NCBI GenBank assembly: GCA_030015575.1
Contig: JASDDO010000006.1
Location: 324,432,361-324,496,360 of the forward strand
DNA length: 64,000 bases
Direction of reading: 5' to 3'
Source of the DNA: Agapanthus africanus
Taxonomy: Eukaryota > Streptophyta > Magnoliopsida > Asparagales > Amaryllidaceae
Shown here: one piece after another, positions 46,548 to 58,799 of the stretch
Layout: the number at the start of each line of letters is the position of its first letter
How positions within the stretch are numbered: position 1 is the stretch's first letter
Position numbers and translations under genes: made by a program
The notes under the pieces: generated by a model
Told to the model about the DNA's origin: nothing
The model's input: only the letters and a program-made list of their open reading frames with translations
The model's database searches: none

Positions 46548-47192
46548 TTAAAGCATCCACTGAGCAGTGAGATTCATTACTAATGGTTGGTGACTAAGGG
46601 CATCAGGTACCACATTCACCTTCCCTGGGTGATATCGCAGGTTGATGTCAAAGTCCACCATGAGTTCTAACCATCGTCTCTGCTGCATATTAATCTCCTT
46701 TTGAATAAACACATATTTCAGACTCTTGTGATCTGTGTATATGTTCACTCGTTCACCAAGAAGATAATGGCGCCAAATCTTAAGAGCAAAGATAACGGCC
46801 GCCAATTCCAAATCATGCGTTGGATAATTGCGCTCATGAATCTTCAGCTGTCTTGAAGCATAAGCCACAACCTTACCGTGCTGATGTAGAATACATCCTA
46901 ATCCCTTACCGGATGCATCGCAATGCGTTTCGAAACCTCCAGACTGGTCCGGTATAACGAGAATAGGTGTTGATGTCAACCTTGACTTGAGTTCTACGAA
47001 AACTTGTTCGCATACTTCTGACCACACAAAGTCTTCATCTTTATGTGTGAGCTTGGTCAGGGGTGTTGTTATCTTAGAAAAGCCTTCAATGAACCTTCTG
47101 TAATATCCAGCTAGACCCAAGAAACTCCGAATGTCTTTCACTGACTTTGGTGTCAGCCATTCGCTTACTGCTAAAACTTTCACTGGATCCAC
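46548..47192 (-). pseudogene. Element I RT connection and RNase H
   Basis: A 214-residue open stretch carries [56 protein letters not shown] and [11 protein letters not shown], ending [14 protein letters not shown]. It covers the RT thumb/connection and the whole RNase H. Confidence 0.9.
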
Positions 47193-47239
47193 AGAGATTC
47201 TTTCGCCTGATATGATATGTCCAAGAAAACCAACTTGAT

Positions 47240-48301
47240 CTAGCCAAAACTCGCACTTGCTGTACTTGGCGTAGAGTTGATGTTGTCGTAGAGTTTCCAG
47301 AACAATCGTAGGTGTTCGGCATGTTCTTTCCGACTCTTAGAATACACCAGGATGTCGTCGATGAAAATGACAACAAACCTGTCTAAGTACTCCCGGAAAA
47401 CTTGATTCATCAGGTCCATGAATATTGCTGGTGCGTTTGTCACTCCAAATGGCATCACAAGAAGTTCGTAATGTCCATAGCGAGCTCTGAAAGCCGTTTT
47501 ATGGATATCAGCTTCCTTGACCTTCACTTAATGATAACCTGAACGAAGATCTAGCTTGGAGAAAACACAAGATCCACTTAGCTGATCGAATAAATCGTCG
47601 ATGCGCGGGAGTGGATACTTGTTCTTTATCGTTACTTCGTTCAAGGCTCTATAATCAATACACATTCTGTATGAACCTTCCTTCTTCTTTACAAGCAGTA
47701 CAGGTGATCCCCAACTTGAAATGCTGGGATGAATCCATCCTTTCGCCAATAATTCGTCCAACTGAGTTCGGACTTCCTTCAAACCTTTCGGACTTAGTCG
47801 ATAAGGTGTTTTGATCACCGGTTGTGCTCCTGGTACTAAATCAGTGCTGAATTCAAGAGCTCGATCGGGAGGCAAACCTGATATATCGTCAGGAAACATA
47901 TCGTCGAACTCTCGAACCACATCTGGCTTTGATCCTTCCTCCGCTTGAGTTACTGCAATCACTGCCTTCTTTAATTTCGCCTTGTAAGTACTTGGCTCTA
48001 GGGTGCGGTCTCCACTTTTAAAATAGAAGACCGGATGGTCTGGAATCTCGAATACTACATTCCTTTGACGATAGTCAATGGTAGCATAAAATATTCCGAG
48101 CCAATTCATACCTAAAACAATATCAAAGTTCGGTATATCCAGCACCTTGAAGTCAGCATAGAATTCTCTGCTGCAGACGACTACTGGACACAAGTTGTAT
48201 CGCATTGTTGCCTTTAGAATGTCGTTCCCTGAACTGACACTCAAGCTGGATACAAGCGGTGTGACCGGAATCGCATGAGTTCGGACGATCCGTTGCGACA
48301 T
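47240..48301 (-). pseudogene. Element I protease end and reverse transcriptase
   Basis: The stretch at 47528-48301 has [52 protein letters not shown] and [17 protein letters not shown]. The stretch at 47240-47527 has [17 protein letters not shown] and the catalytic FIDDILVYS. The protease active-site words ALFDT.. lie just upstream near 48310-48345. Confidence 0.9.
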
Positions 48302-48344
48302 AAAGTAGTGAAATGCTCCAGTATCGAAGAGTGCTAGTGCAGGG

Positions 48345-49717
48345 AGTGAGGCTATTAAGATTATACCTAAGGTATGTGGGATAGGTTTTAGGTATAGGAA
48401 AAATATGTGGGTAGGTATTAAGACTGAAAGAAAAGTTTGAGAAGAAAGGGTTACCAGTGATGACTTGGCCAGTGGCCTCAGTTTCTTCCACGGTCATCGT
48501 GAAAGCCTGTCGCCGTGGTACATTCCTCCTGGCCGGAGGAGCATTCCTCATAACGTTCCGTTGAGCTTGATGGAACTGATGAGGAGAAGGTGCAGTCTGT
48601 GGTCTCCTAGGTGGTGGAGCAGGGAGAGCGAGTCTTGGAGCAAGTGTCTGAATGGCTGGTCGCTGCTGGTAAGTGATTGCTGGCCTGGGTGCAGTAATTA
48701 GGTTGTGTCTTATGGGACAAGACCCAATATCATGAGTAGCTGAGCTGCAGACTAAGCAAAGATGGTTGGCTCGCCGGTATTCTTTCATCAGATGTCCATC
48801 TCTCTTGCAGTAGTTACAAATTGCTGGGATGGGCCGGTTGTTTGATACTCCCGGTCTCTTTGTCACAAAAGATGGCCTTGATGAGGTTCTTCCTGCCATC
48901 TGGTTGGCAGGACGCTTAACTCCAGCAGCTTAAGATCCGCCTCTCATCTTTACCACTGCCTCATAATGGCAGACAGCTTTCAGAGCCGATTCATGAGTTG
49001 GAAAATCTCCTGTGGCCAGTCCAACATGGATTTCCGAATCCAAACCTTGTTGAAATCGACGGGCTCTGATCTCATCCGTCGGTATCAAGTGTGCTGCAAA
49101 TCTGTTAAAGTATTGTGTTAGCTTTGTAATATGTGATTTATTGAAAAATCGAATTAGTGAGACATATCTTACCAACTGAGCATGGTGAACTCAGCGTCAT
49201 ATTCATCTACTGACTTAGTCCACATTGAACCTTGTTGCAGATGGATGAACTACTGTTCCATGTCGAACCTGGCAGTCTCAGGGAAGTACTTTGCGTCGAA
49301 CATGTCTCGGAAAGTCTTCCATTAGATGTGTTGATCAAGATGGCTTTCTTCCGCCTTTCACCAAACCCATGCATTGTCTGTGAGCTGCAGTTTCGCAACA
49401 CGGACCCAAGCTATCTTTGGCACTTGTGCCGCTGCCAGATCATCTTCGATGCTCTGAGCCCATTCTTCATCTTCTAGAGGGCTCTCTTTTCCTGAGAATT
49501 GTTTTGGGTGCAAAGCTCTGAATTGTTTCACCCCAGGTGCTTCTGCCTCTGGTCGGTTCATCAGAATAGCAATCTGCTGCTGCTGTCCTTCCAGGAGGCT
49601 GCGGATTGCCTCAAGCAGAACCTTCTGCTCGTTGATCGGAGCAGGGACGGCAGGTGTGAGTGGTAGTGGTGGAGGTGTGTTGTTGACATTGGTGCTGGCG
49701 TTGTTTGGGGAATCCAT
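48345..49717 (-). pseudogene. Element I gag remnant
   Basis: The N-terminus (49358-49717) starts MDSPNNASTNVNNT with a proline-rich stretch, then FRALHPKQFSGKE and AWVRVAKLQLTDNA. A mid part (48930-49175) has FNRFAAHLIPTDE and RRFQQGLDSEI, the capsid end. The zinc-knuckle region (48153-48899) has CNYCKRDGHL and CLVCSSATHDIGSCP. This is typical Tekay gag order, in a few pieces. Confidence 0.85.
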
Positions 49718-51559
49718 AACCTTGAATGAAAAATTTGGGTTAGGATAGATTCAAAGTATATGATAAGATTCAAGGAATATGAATTGTAAAGAATGTTTTA
49801 GTTGCTGGTTCTTATGTTATATTGCTTAGGTTGTCCACGCAGAACTGAACTGCATGGTAGGGTTCCATACAGCTCTGACCTGCATGGGCCACCAACAAAA
49901 CTTGTCACGCCCCACTTCCCAGTATACGGGCAGAGGATACGACGAGGCCGCTACGTATTTACTCAGAAGTAAATACGCTAAGTGTAACTAAGCAATATAA
50001 AAGAAATATACACAAGAGACAATGTAATGAACATCAACTTTATTTATTATCATTCTTTTACAGTACATGGAAAAGTAAATACATGGAATGAAAAGCAATG
50101 CCTAAACAATGGCATAACAGAAATGAAAGTACTGAAAGTAAATGTATACAAGGAATCTAAAGTTCGGGGTCGTAAGCTAGCTGGTCCAAATCCTCGCTGG
50201 TGGGCCCGATCTCCTGAAGATCCAAATCACCTGATGACATTCCAAAGAAAAGAAAGAGGATGTCGTCAGCGAACAAATCGCTCGATAAGTCCCAAAGATA
50301 AGGGAGAAATAGAATAGACAGAGAGAGAGAGAGCATGTAAATTTTAAAGTTATATTATATTGTTATAATGTTGTATTTAGTGTTAACGCTGTTGATTGTA
50401 GCTTGGTACAGAAGAGGCCAGTGTATACGAGAGGAGTCTCGTTAGACCAGAGACTACGGTGAACGGAATACAAGAAACCGTTTATGCCACGGTACAACAG
50501 CAATTGAATTCAGGTTAGGTGTCTTAATGGTTGCAGTCTCGTGCCACTTCTAACACCTTCCGTATCAATCTACCCCTTATAAACCCCGCGATGTCTTAAT
50601 TGTATTGTTTGTATTGTATTGTCTTGTAATTGAATTGTATAGATGGATGACTTGCCAAAACCATGATATCAGTAAATGGATGTAACTGAAGAATCATGTA
50701 GATGGATGTATATCCATGGTTCGGTTCAGTCAAGTTGTATAGATTGATAAATTGAAAAGATTGAATATATGGATTTATATTGAATTGTTATATATACTTG
50801 AATCTCATTCAAGTCAGATTATTTATAATGAGACTCAGTCTGAGTCAGACAATTAGAAAAGAAATTGAATCCTGAATTAAGTTTTGGTGTTATCGGTAAC
50901 CGCTGCACATGGACGACAGGATTTGTGTCTTTTTCAAAGACGATTACCGTGTTGATAACACCGTTTGTTAAGTTGTCTACCTTAAATAGGCAAGCACCCA
51001 TATTTCTAGCTCCCTGAGGCTCAAGAGACCGGTCCCGCTTAAACCTATATTTACTAGGGTCCTTATTCTAATTTATAAAACTTGAGGGGGTTTTATTTAA
51101 AAATAATTTTGTATAATTTTCAAAATACACCTCAAGTATTTAATTATCGTCTTTAGAGTTTTCATAGATGCAGATTTTATATATGTGACATTTCTAGTGA
51201 GTAAAACTTAATTTCACAGTATATGGTATTTAATTGTAAAGTATTGAATTTGTATGGAATTGCATGGTGTTTTCATGTAAATTGATTCTTTTGATTTAGA
51301 AAAATTGGAATATTTATATTATATAAAAAATTAGATATTTTGATGATACATATATATATATATTAAAATAATTTAATTTATTATTTTTCTAGAAATCTCA
51401 TTTTCTTAAGATATTTGTATTTTTAAATCTTTCGAGACCGTATGCTCCTTGCGGAGGTCTGCATCTCGCACTACTAAGCCCGAGGATGTGCGATAATCTG
51501 CACAATCCCGAACGGGTTCTCCAAAATGGGTTATAGCGGCGCTTTCACTACTACAAAGA

Positions 51560-52085
51560 AGGGTTGCCCCTACGGATTTATCCGTAGGGGCAACCCACTG
51601 CCCCTACGGTTATATACGTAGGGGCGAAAAAATACCCCGTAGGTGCAAAGGCCGCAGGTGCAAGTTGAGGCCCTATACTTGCCCCTACGGTTAAATTTTT
51701 GCCCCTACGGTTCTATGTGTAGGTCCAAATTCCCCTACGGATTAAGCCGTAGGGTATAAGATTTTATATTATTTACGGTTTATTTTAATAAATTACTTGG
51801 ACCTACGGCTATAGCCGTAGGGGCATGAACTACCCCCTACGGATATATTCGTAGGTACTTTTCCGTAGGGGCACAAATTCAGGATTCCTGATATTTGCCC
51901 CTACGGATAACGCTGTAGGGCATTGTCAGTGGCCCCTACGGACATATCTGTAGGGGTATTCCCAAACAACTGGCACTGACATCTGGGGGAAATATCAGTT
52001 ACTGCTGATATTTAGCCCCTACGGATATATCCGTAGGGGTAACATGTGTGCCTACGGATTAATCCGTAGGTACATATTGTCTGTA
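51560..52085. repeat. CACTA subterminal repeat cluster, left
   Basis: About 15-20 copies of 'cccctacgg' and its complement 'ccgtagggg' occur in direct and inverted order. Many pair head to head to form CCTACGGATATATCCGTAGG type palindromes. Confidence 0.9.
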
Positions 52086-52319
52086 ATTTTTTTAAAAAAA
52101 TGGGCTGCTTGATTTTTTCCCGCCCTGTGCACAATAATGTATACATCAATCAAATCATATATTGCAGTATTCATAATCACATCTCACGCATATATATAAT
52201 ATACAAAAGAAACACAAAAACTGAATATGATATAAATAGAAACCAATATCAATATCGTTTCAAAATGTAGTACAATGTGTATGATATAAATAAATACATG
52301 TTTCAAAAAAAAAGAACCA

Positions 52320-53040
52320 AAAATCTACCCTAGCTCGGTCCAGCTCGGTCCTGCTCCTCGGTCAATAAACTCTGCAATTCGTCGCGAGCGGGAGTCTAAG
52401 TGGGCGGTGGAGCTACAGGAGCTGTCTGCGGAACCGCAGCCGAAGGAGATGCGTGTGGAGGCTCGGCCGATCTACCCTGTCGCGTCTGGATATAACGTGT
52501 GTAAGAAGCGTGTAAGAACTGTTTATTATTCGAATTCGTTTCATTATTAAGTTATTTCGAAACCCTGTTTGGATATCTAGTTTGGAAAAGCGTTGTTTAT
52601 TTCAATTACATATGTATGTATGATTAATAAAACATAAGTCTACAACCAAATAAGCTCAGGCTATGTACTGATATTGGATATGTTGATATCTATAATATGA
52701 CATTATATTTTACTATTAAGTAGTATACATACCAGCATCTCATTCAACTCCTGAACGGTGGCCTTCAAGCTCTCCTGTTCCTGCTGGATACGTCGCTAAC
52801 TGGAGACGGAGGAAGTAACCACCGGGGTGGAGTCCAACCTCATATGGGCCCTGCTAGAGCCCAGTCCTCGGCCTATCTCCAAACCTCCGTGGTGCCGTCC
52901 GTGTGCGGCGTCCAGGACTGGGGTCAGCAGCCTCGAATGTTGCCTTCCCCCTAGCAACTGTCAGAACATTATATTTAGCACATACTGGTCTATAAAATTG
53001 ACAAGAAATACCAAAATCAACAAATTCAAAGCCTTACCTA
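52320..53040 (-). pseudogene. Possible CACTA transposase-type C-terminal fragment
   Basis: The minus strand reads GGLEIGRGLGSSRAHMRLDS, then PVVTSSVSS, a stop, and RRIQQEQESLKATVQELNEM, a coiled-coil-like segment. A proline/alanine-rich tail (SAEPPHASPSAAVPQTAP) follows near 52400-52470. The helix-rich tail resembles the end of plant Ptta/En/Spm transposase-family proteins, but I saw no catalytic region. It could be a captured fragment instead. Gaps between pieces look like introns. Confidence 0.3.
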
Positions 53041-56000
53041 CAGAGATAGAAGATGTGCTCCTCTGGTATCTGCATGTATCAAAATTTGAATAATATTAAT
53101 TAATTTCAGTACATACATACTAACAAGGTAAACTCGCATATAGCGCTGCTTACACATATGACAGGGAGTGAACAAGCTCTTGTAGATCATCAGGCGCAAA
53201 TCTAATCTCATCAAGCAGCCCATGATAATGAGTTGGACGACTAAGAGCAAAAGAAATGTGTGTATATTTATGATATAGCATTCTAAATCAATATACATGC
53301 CCTATATAATATATAAACATACCTGGAGGAACGGGAGTGGCCTCTGTCCCTGATATGGACGCATCACCAACAACTAGACAATCAAACATTGACAATATAA
53401 GTAATTTTGACATAAACAGGCATGGATATCTATAATATTACATTCAAAATGGATATTAGAGAGCGCACCTGCAGTGAGAAGTGGTAAAAGTATCACCTAA
53501 CTAGGGTGTAATTTACAGAATCAGTTGAGACTCTTAAAAGTCATAGAAGAACCCGACCTGCACAAATCTGATGTATGCTTTCCATTGGACACTAAGAAGT
53601 CTCTAAAGGGAAAAGCCTATGTGAAATCCATCATTAGTTCATATCAGAAGATTGACGCTGAAACAGAGAACGAGGAATGTCATTTTTTTCTTCTTCCGCC
53701 ACATTACTGTCTTCTCCTTCTGCCACATTACTGTATTCTCCTTCTTATGATGTTCGCGTGCAAATTCAATGAATATATTGAGAATATGGATTAATAGTGG
53801 GTAGAAAAAGTATTTCTCAAATGGCTTTTGCGTCTTAAAACCATAAACTACTAAGTAATGGCATACATAATTTTTTTAGTATAAAGGTTGTTATTTTAAG
53901 TGCGCGTGCAAATTCAATGAAAGTTAGATTTGAGGATACCCATGTATGAGTTGTATTCTATATATGTGTGTTTCGATTTATGATTTCGCTTAAGTGTAGG
54001 GTTGTTTTTACTTAAAGAAGTATCACCATCTACTATATATAAAAAAATATAGCAAACTAGGATTGGTATTCAAATCCCAGTCCAGATTGGTATTCAAAAT
54101 TTATTTAATTAGTTTGTGATCCACATCATTTGATTCGTTGCTTGAGGCATCAATGTAGGCACAAATATCGGCGACGAGGAACTCGACGAGGAAGAACGAG
54201 GGCGGTGGCGGGCTGAGAACGGAGGGCGCGCGGTGGCGACGAAGAGAAAATTGGAGACGCGGGAACGAGAGAAAATTTTGGGAACGAGAGGGAAAGATAT
54301 CGAGGCGTATATTGGTATCGATGGGAATATGAAGGTTTCATATTATCATCGAGTATCATATATTGGTTTTAACCTGAATATCTTGAGTCGCTCTATAATT
54401 ATGCGTTTGTTGTGCATTCGTGTTGTATGTGTAACATGATTTTAAACCATTGAGATCAAGATTGATAGAACTGATCATCCTACATTGCAATAGCATTCAT
54501 CGACCAAAAACTATTATTGCAATGGTATTCATCTATAACAATCAACAATTAAAACTACAAATGTAGGATACTGATATCATAAAGCGTTATACGCAACATT
54601 GATAGAACTGATAAATAAAAAAACGAAACACAAACCGTATTAAGATTTAACAACTTTGATTATGTCATATACGCGGGCCGATATTTTCATATTAGCCAAT
54701 AGGCAAAAATAGATTGCGGTCTGGATATGGCATATTGGCAGATGTTACCTATATGCATAAATCTTATGTCTAATGACCATAAGATTGTCGGAGACAGTTT
54801 TGATGTTTTGTGGGTTTGGTTTTATACTTGGGACAATCCAATGTTGACACACACACATAAATAACAAATTAAAGTAAACTAACTAAGAGGCATGTTTGAG
54901 TTTTATACTGGGATCACAAATAGCATGATGGCTACAAACAGGTTGCTTGAATACTTGCAGACAATCCAATGTTGCCTTGCCATTTCTATAAATTTTAAAC
55001 TCCCTGGAAAATTATCATCACTCAGGATTACTTTAGGGCCAGTTTGGCTGCTTCTTGCTTGTGATTCAACATTCAGCTTTTTGTTGATTTGGAACTCAGA
55101 GAGTGTTGCAAAAAAAATCCAAAACTAAATAAACCTCAAACTAGCTACAGAGAAGGCAAACAGCAAACCCCATGAAGTTTGGCTTTCAAGGGTTTTCCCA
55201 CTAAAATACACTTAGATGCAGCACTTTAAGGAAGCTTGCAGCAATATAAAAACTTTTAGGTAGTTTAGTGAAAAACTGCAGTGCTTCAAGATTGTTTAAG
55301 TTTTATGTGTGCTTAAGCTGTCATACAGAAATTATCGTTGCAAAAATGTTCGCAACCCTAGCTTTTCCAGCAACGATACTGGAATACGAGCCTCAGATAT
55401 GCCAGCTTAGGAATCAAAATAAGAAAGAGATTTGGGGTTATCCTAAGTCCAAAGTCAAACGGGCTCGAGAAATATATAAACCCAAAAAAATGACTGCATA
55501 AAGATCTCATAAAGATGAAAAGGATGTTATGCAAGCTCTGAACAAATCTTGAACGGAACTTTCACAAGAATTTACAATACCCGACCAGAATCCAATCCTG
55601 AGTTTGATGAAGCTTCAGGCCTTCAGCTTCCCCACAGAAAATAGTTAGGGAAAACCCTTTGCAAAACCATAGCTTTCATGCAGAGATGACACTCAGAACA
55701 TGCCAGCTTCCAAACACATTGAATAATACATAATCTCCCATACTCTCTCTCTCTCAATCAGACAGTTTATATTTGGATTTGAATTTAGGAAAAGAAATAA
55801 GATGGCTACAAACCAGCTTGCCTCGCCAATCTCATAACTATAAAGCTCATAAAAGTGGAAGCTTGAGGGCAAGCCATCATCGCCTCCATTCAATTGAAGC
55901 CAAATCATCCACAAAAAATAGAAAAAAATATAATAATTGATCGATAGGCAAAATTGCAAGAAACCTATTCAGATTTTTGCATGAAAAAATAAGAGATGTA

Positions 56001-56340
56001 AAATAAGTAAAAGATTACCAAATGAAATTATCCCATCACTTGAACCCCCTCTCAAGACATTTTAGCAAAAATTCCCCCAGTAATTTTCTTCGGTTTAACC
56101 ATTTTATATCATAGAAGAAAGATAAATTTCAAATGTATATACATGCATACACACATACACATCATATACACAGTTTTTGAATGTTGCCAGAATTTCAACG
56201 GTAATTCTAGATTTTTCCAAACTCTGAAGGCTTCACAAAAATTTTAACTACAGATAATAATATGATTGAAGAGATCAATCACCAATTTTTTAATGAGGAT
56301 CAACTGAAACCCCAAACAGAGCAAGCAAATTACAAAGATC
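53041..56340. other. CACTA body without recognised genes
   Basis: AT-rich sequence with only short frames and none that I recognise. A patch at 54140-54260 is GC-rich with 'ggtggcgacgaagag' words like those at 56640-56750. A second stretch (55300-55720) has two loosely similar segments around 'atgccagctt'. The rest shows nothing definite. Confidence 0.4.
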
Positions 56341-56560
56341 CCAAAACCCCGCGTGGCCCAGCCCCAGCCCCCAGCCCCAGCCCAACCCTAACCCCAGCGT
56401 GGCCAGCTAAACCCCAACACCAACCCTAAGGCAAACCCTAACCCCAGCCCCACCCCAGCAGCAGCCGAACCCCAACCCTAACCCTACCCTGACCCCGACC
56501 CCGACCGCGACCGCGACCCCTGCCCAACCCCAACTCGCGTGTGCAACCCCAGACCCAGCC
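56340..56560. repeat. C-rich 'ccccaaccctaacccc' simple repeats
   Basis: Irregular copies of 'cagcccc', 'aaccctaacc' and 'gaccccgacc' occupy about 220 bases. The complementary strand is G-rich with many GGG runs and could form quadruplexes. Confidence 0.7.
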
Positions 56561-56635
56561 ATGAACCCTAAGCCCAAAATAATCCAAAAATTCTTTAATT
56601 TACCTCGAGATTTACTCACCTGAACGGCTGCTGCT

Positions 56636-56755
56636 GGGGCTGGGGCGACGACCTGAACCGCGGTGGCGACGAGAACTGCGGTGGCGACGAAACCGGCGGT
56701 GGCGACGAAACCGGCGGTGGCGACGAGGAGAACGACGGTGGCGACGACGGCGTGG
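56636..56755. repeat. Minisatellite 'ggcggtggcgacgaaacc'
   Basis: Five to six units of 18-21 bases: 'gcggtggcgacgagaact', 'gcggtggcgacgaaaccg' and others. It lies just inside the right subterminal cluster. Confidence 0.8.
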
Positions 56756-56844
56756 CGATTTGGGGATTTTTCTCGCGCCCGATCGAGAGAGAGAGAGAGA
56801 AAGTGAGCGTAGGCGATCGTTCTGGGGTCTTAATAAATCGATAT

Positions 56845-57040
56845 TTACTTGCCCCTACGGATATATCCGTAGGTCCTTTGTTTGCGCCACCGTAGGGGCA
56901 AACACCAAATTAAGAATTAATTTTTTTATTCTTGAACGTCAGTGCCCGTAGGGGCAACCCTTTAGCCCTACGGAGTAATCCGTAGGGCCAAGTAAAATCT
57001 GCCCCAACGGATAATTCCATCCGTAGGGGCAACCCCCTAT
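56845..57040. repeat. CACTA subterminal repeat cluster, right
   Basis: Copies of 'cccctacggatatatccgta' type words and 'ccgtaggggcaa' lie in both directions next to the right terminus, mirroring the left cluster. Confidence 0.9.
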
Positions 57041-58270
57041 TTTACTAGTGTTTGCAAAGATTTGTTTAAAATACATAATCTTGTAGAAAAAGGTTTTTTA
57101 TAAGTTTGAGATAGTTTTGTGTAAAACCGTATTTTCCCAAAAGTATGCTCCCAAAAATCATCATGCTATGTTACATATGAGTGTTGTGAGGAGCTAGATC
57201 ATTACCTCGTGAACTATCTAAAGGTATAGCAAGGGCAATGATGTTTTTATGTCGAAGCTAAACTATATGGTATTTTTCTGAAAAGTGCGATAAAAATTAC
57301 AATAGACATTCTTTTGAAATAGAACTTGTTCAATATGTTTTGTTAATGATTAATACTCATGTTGTGAGAGTATGGTATTGTTGTTTTTAAGAAAAATGGA
57401 ACTTTTAAAGAAAAACCGAATCAGAAGTCGGATTAACTCCGCTTCCGTCGGGTTTTAGAAATACAAGTTATTAGAGTAGACAAGAGAAGGGGAGGAGGAA
57501 CTTACTGGATTTTAGATTAGAGAAGAGGAAGATGGAGTGGTAGGAGGTGTCGGTGCGTCGTTTCGTCACCGGGAGCTCCTAGGGTCGCCGTCGGAAGTTC
57601 GCCAGAGTTTCGCCCTTCGCTAACTCCACTTGTACACAAAAAGGTCTAGAGATTTTTCTTGAAGGTTTAGACAGAGATTGTGAGTGAGGGGTGTGTGAAA
57701 TGGAGTGGTATTTATAGGAAAAATTAGGGTTAGTGTTTGATAGAAAATGCATTAAAAATTATGCATTAAAAAGAGTTTTAATTGGATTTTTAATTCTCTG
57801 GAATAATGGAATTTAAATATGACAGGGGTTATGGGGAGGCAAAGAGGCACAGATTTCAAGAAGGAAGAATCAGATTTGGGGCGAGTTCGGCCGGCGGCGG
57901 CGGCCGAGTTAGGCGAGTCGCCGGCCGATCCGGGCCGATTCTCCTCGTCATGTGTACTTTGTCGTTTGGTCTACCTCCTGGGCTCGTTTGTTTTTAGTGT
58001 GACCTTTGGGTTTACGGGTTAAGCATGTGTAGACTCTTAGGATTCTAAAAAAATTAAAAGAAAACTAATAAAAATAATGTGGCTGATGGGATTTGAATTT
58101 TGGTGCTTTGGTTCAGTAGTGCAAGGTCTTACCAATGAGCTACAAGCTCTTGCTTGCTGTCTAAAAGTAAATTAAATACTTATAGTACTCACAGGAAATG
58201 TAAATACCCCAAGTATACATTAACTTTAAATCAATTTTATGTACACAAGAATTGGAGTTGTTACAAAATC

Positions 58271-58678
58271 CAAATCTAAAATATACGGATTCGGACTAAT
58301 CCGCGCCCTACGAACGACGACACAAACTAGTATCCGTATACAATCCACGGGCAACCAAATCAAACAAAAATACACACGACATGAAGTGAACTGCCGGAGC
58401 AGGAGAAAGTGGTTATTATAACACGATAACGTAATTAACTGCAGGGGCTTGCGCTTGTAGGGAAGAGCGTCCCTACAATCAAAAACCCCTCATAAAATGA
58501 GGGGGAATCTGAAGAAGTCTGCTACAACGGTCGTATCCATCCAAACCTATGATATACGGTGCCATAAATGAACTTAGCATATTCGGAGAGGTGGACGGAT
58601 AAATCCAAATAGCATCTTCCCCCAAATTCAGGCAAGACGATTCATCCCGGTTCGCCCCTATTTTTTCGGCAGTAAACA
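58271..58678 (+). repeat. Element G LTR, third piece
   Basis: It is the complement of the element B LTR segment 21752-22160, in the order of the 'atacaatccacgggcaacca' word, 'gtaattaactgcaggggctt', 'gcgcttgtagggaagagcgt' and 'gaggtggacggat'. It ends CAGTAAACA at 58678. Confidence 0.8.
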
Positions 58679-58683
58679 GATTT

Positions 58684-58701
58684 TGGCATGCTCGTTGGGA
58701 C
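58684..58701 (+). other. Element G primer-binding site
   Basis: TGGCATGCTCGTTGGGAC lies five bases after the LTR end. It has the same spacing and a related sequence to TGGCACGCCCGGTGGGAC of element B. Its plus orientation fixes the direction of this LTR. Confidence 0.6.
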
Positions 58702-58799
58702 TTGGGAGTGGCTTCATTGCTGGAGTAGGTGTGTAGTCGGTGGGACTTGAGTTGTAACTCTCACCGTTGAGACTTCAATTGCAATATAGATCTCAAGGG

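Larger units (their letters stand above)
51546..57050. mobile_element. Element J: CACTA (En/Spm-type) DNA transposon, probably non-autonomous
   Basis: It begins CACTACTACAAAGAAGGGTT and ends with the complement of CACTAGTAAAATAGGGGGTT. The 3-base duplication ttt is at 51543-51545 and 57051-57053. The other LTR of element I shows the empty site with a single ttt, confirming the edges. Both ends carry many copies of CCTACGGATATATCCGTAGG-like words (51560-52085 and 56850-57040), the subterminal repeats bound by CACTA transposase. The 5.5 kb body has no long transposase frame, only a possible trace at 52320-53040, so it likely depends on another copy. It must be younger than element I. Confidence 0.93.
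42063..58265 (-). mobile_element. Element I: Tekay-type chromovirus, with a CACTA element in its 5' LTR
   Basis: LTRs TGTCAC(A/G)CCCC..GGAGTTGTTACA lie at 42063-44917 and 49903-58265; the second holds element J. Flanking bases aaacc and aaatc are probably a target repeat with one difference. The interior (44918-49902) has gag, protease, RT, RNase H, integrase and chromodomain on the minus strand in normal order. A purine tract (ataaggagggtagac on the minus strand) abuts the 3' LTR at 44918-44932. The LTRs differ by about 4-6% by eye, so the insertion is older than C and H. The coding region has about five to eight breaks. Confidence 0.9.
49903..58265 (-). repeat. Element I 5' LTR, split by the CACTA element
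   Basis: LTR bases are 49903-51545 and 57051-58265; together they match 42063-44917. It ends TTGTTACA, after which the LTR of element G resumes. Confidence 0.9.
29841..58701 (+). mobile_element. Element G: Tat-like 5' LTR and primer-binding site, split by H and I
   Basis: Three LTR pieces (29841-30746, 40887-42062 and 58271-58678) total about 2.5 kb. They follow, in the same order, the complement of the element B LTR: GCGC-rich block, hairpin-rich block, TATA box, 'aaggac' region, then the segment homologous to 21752-22200. After the LTR end at 58678 comes a primer-binding site homologous to that of B. The LTR therefore reads on the plus strand. The first 100-200 bases of the LTR and the rest of the element are not seen in this orientation. 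Fossil. Confidence 0.7.

Noticed and set aside
51560-52085. CRISPR-like array of short repeats
   Set aside because: This is a plant genome; spacers are not uniform, repeats occur in both directions, and their position at both transposon ends identifies them as CACTA subterminal repeats.
54890-55560. Host gene or small inverted-repeat transposon starting near 'gggccagtttggctgcttc' at 55036
   Set aside because: The short frames match nothing I know, and I could not find a matching inverted end or target repeat for the gggccagtttgg word.
56340-56560. Telomere-like aaccctaaccc words
   Set aside because: Copies are irregular, mixed with cagcccc and gaccccgacc, and lie inside a CACTA element; there is no regular CCCTAAA array.
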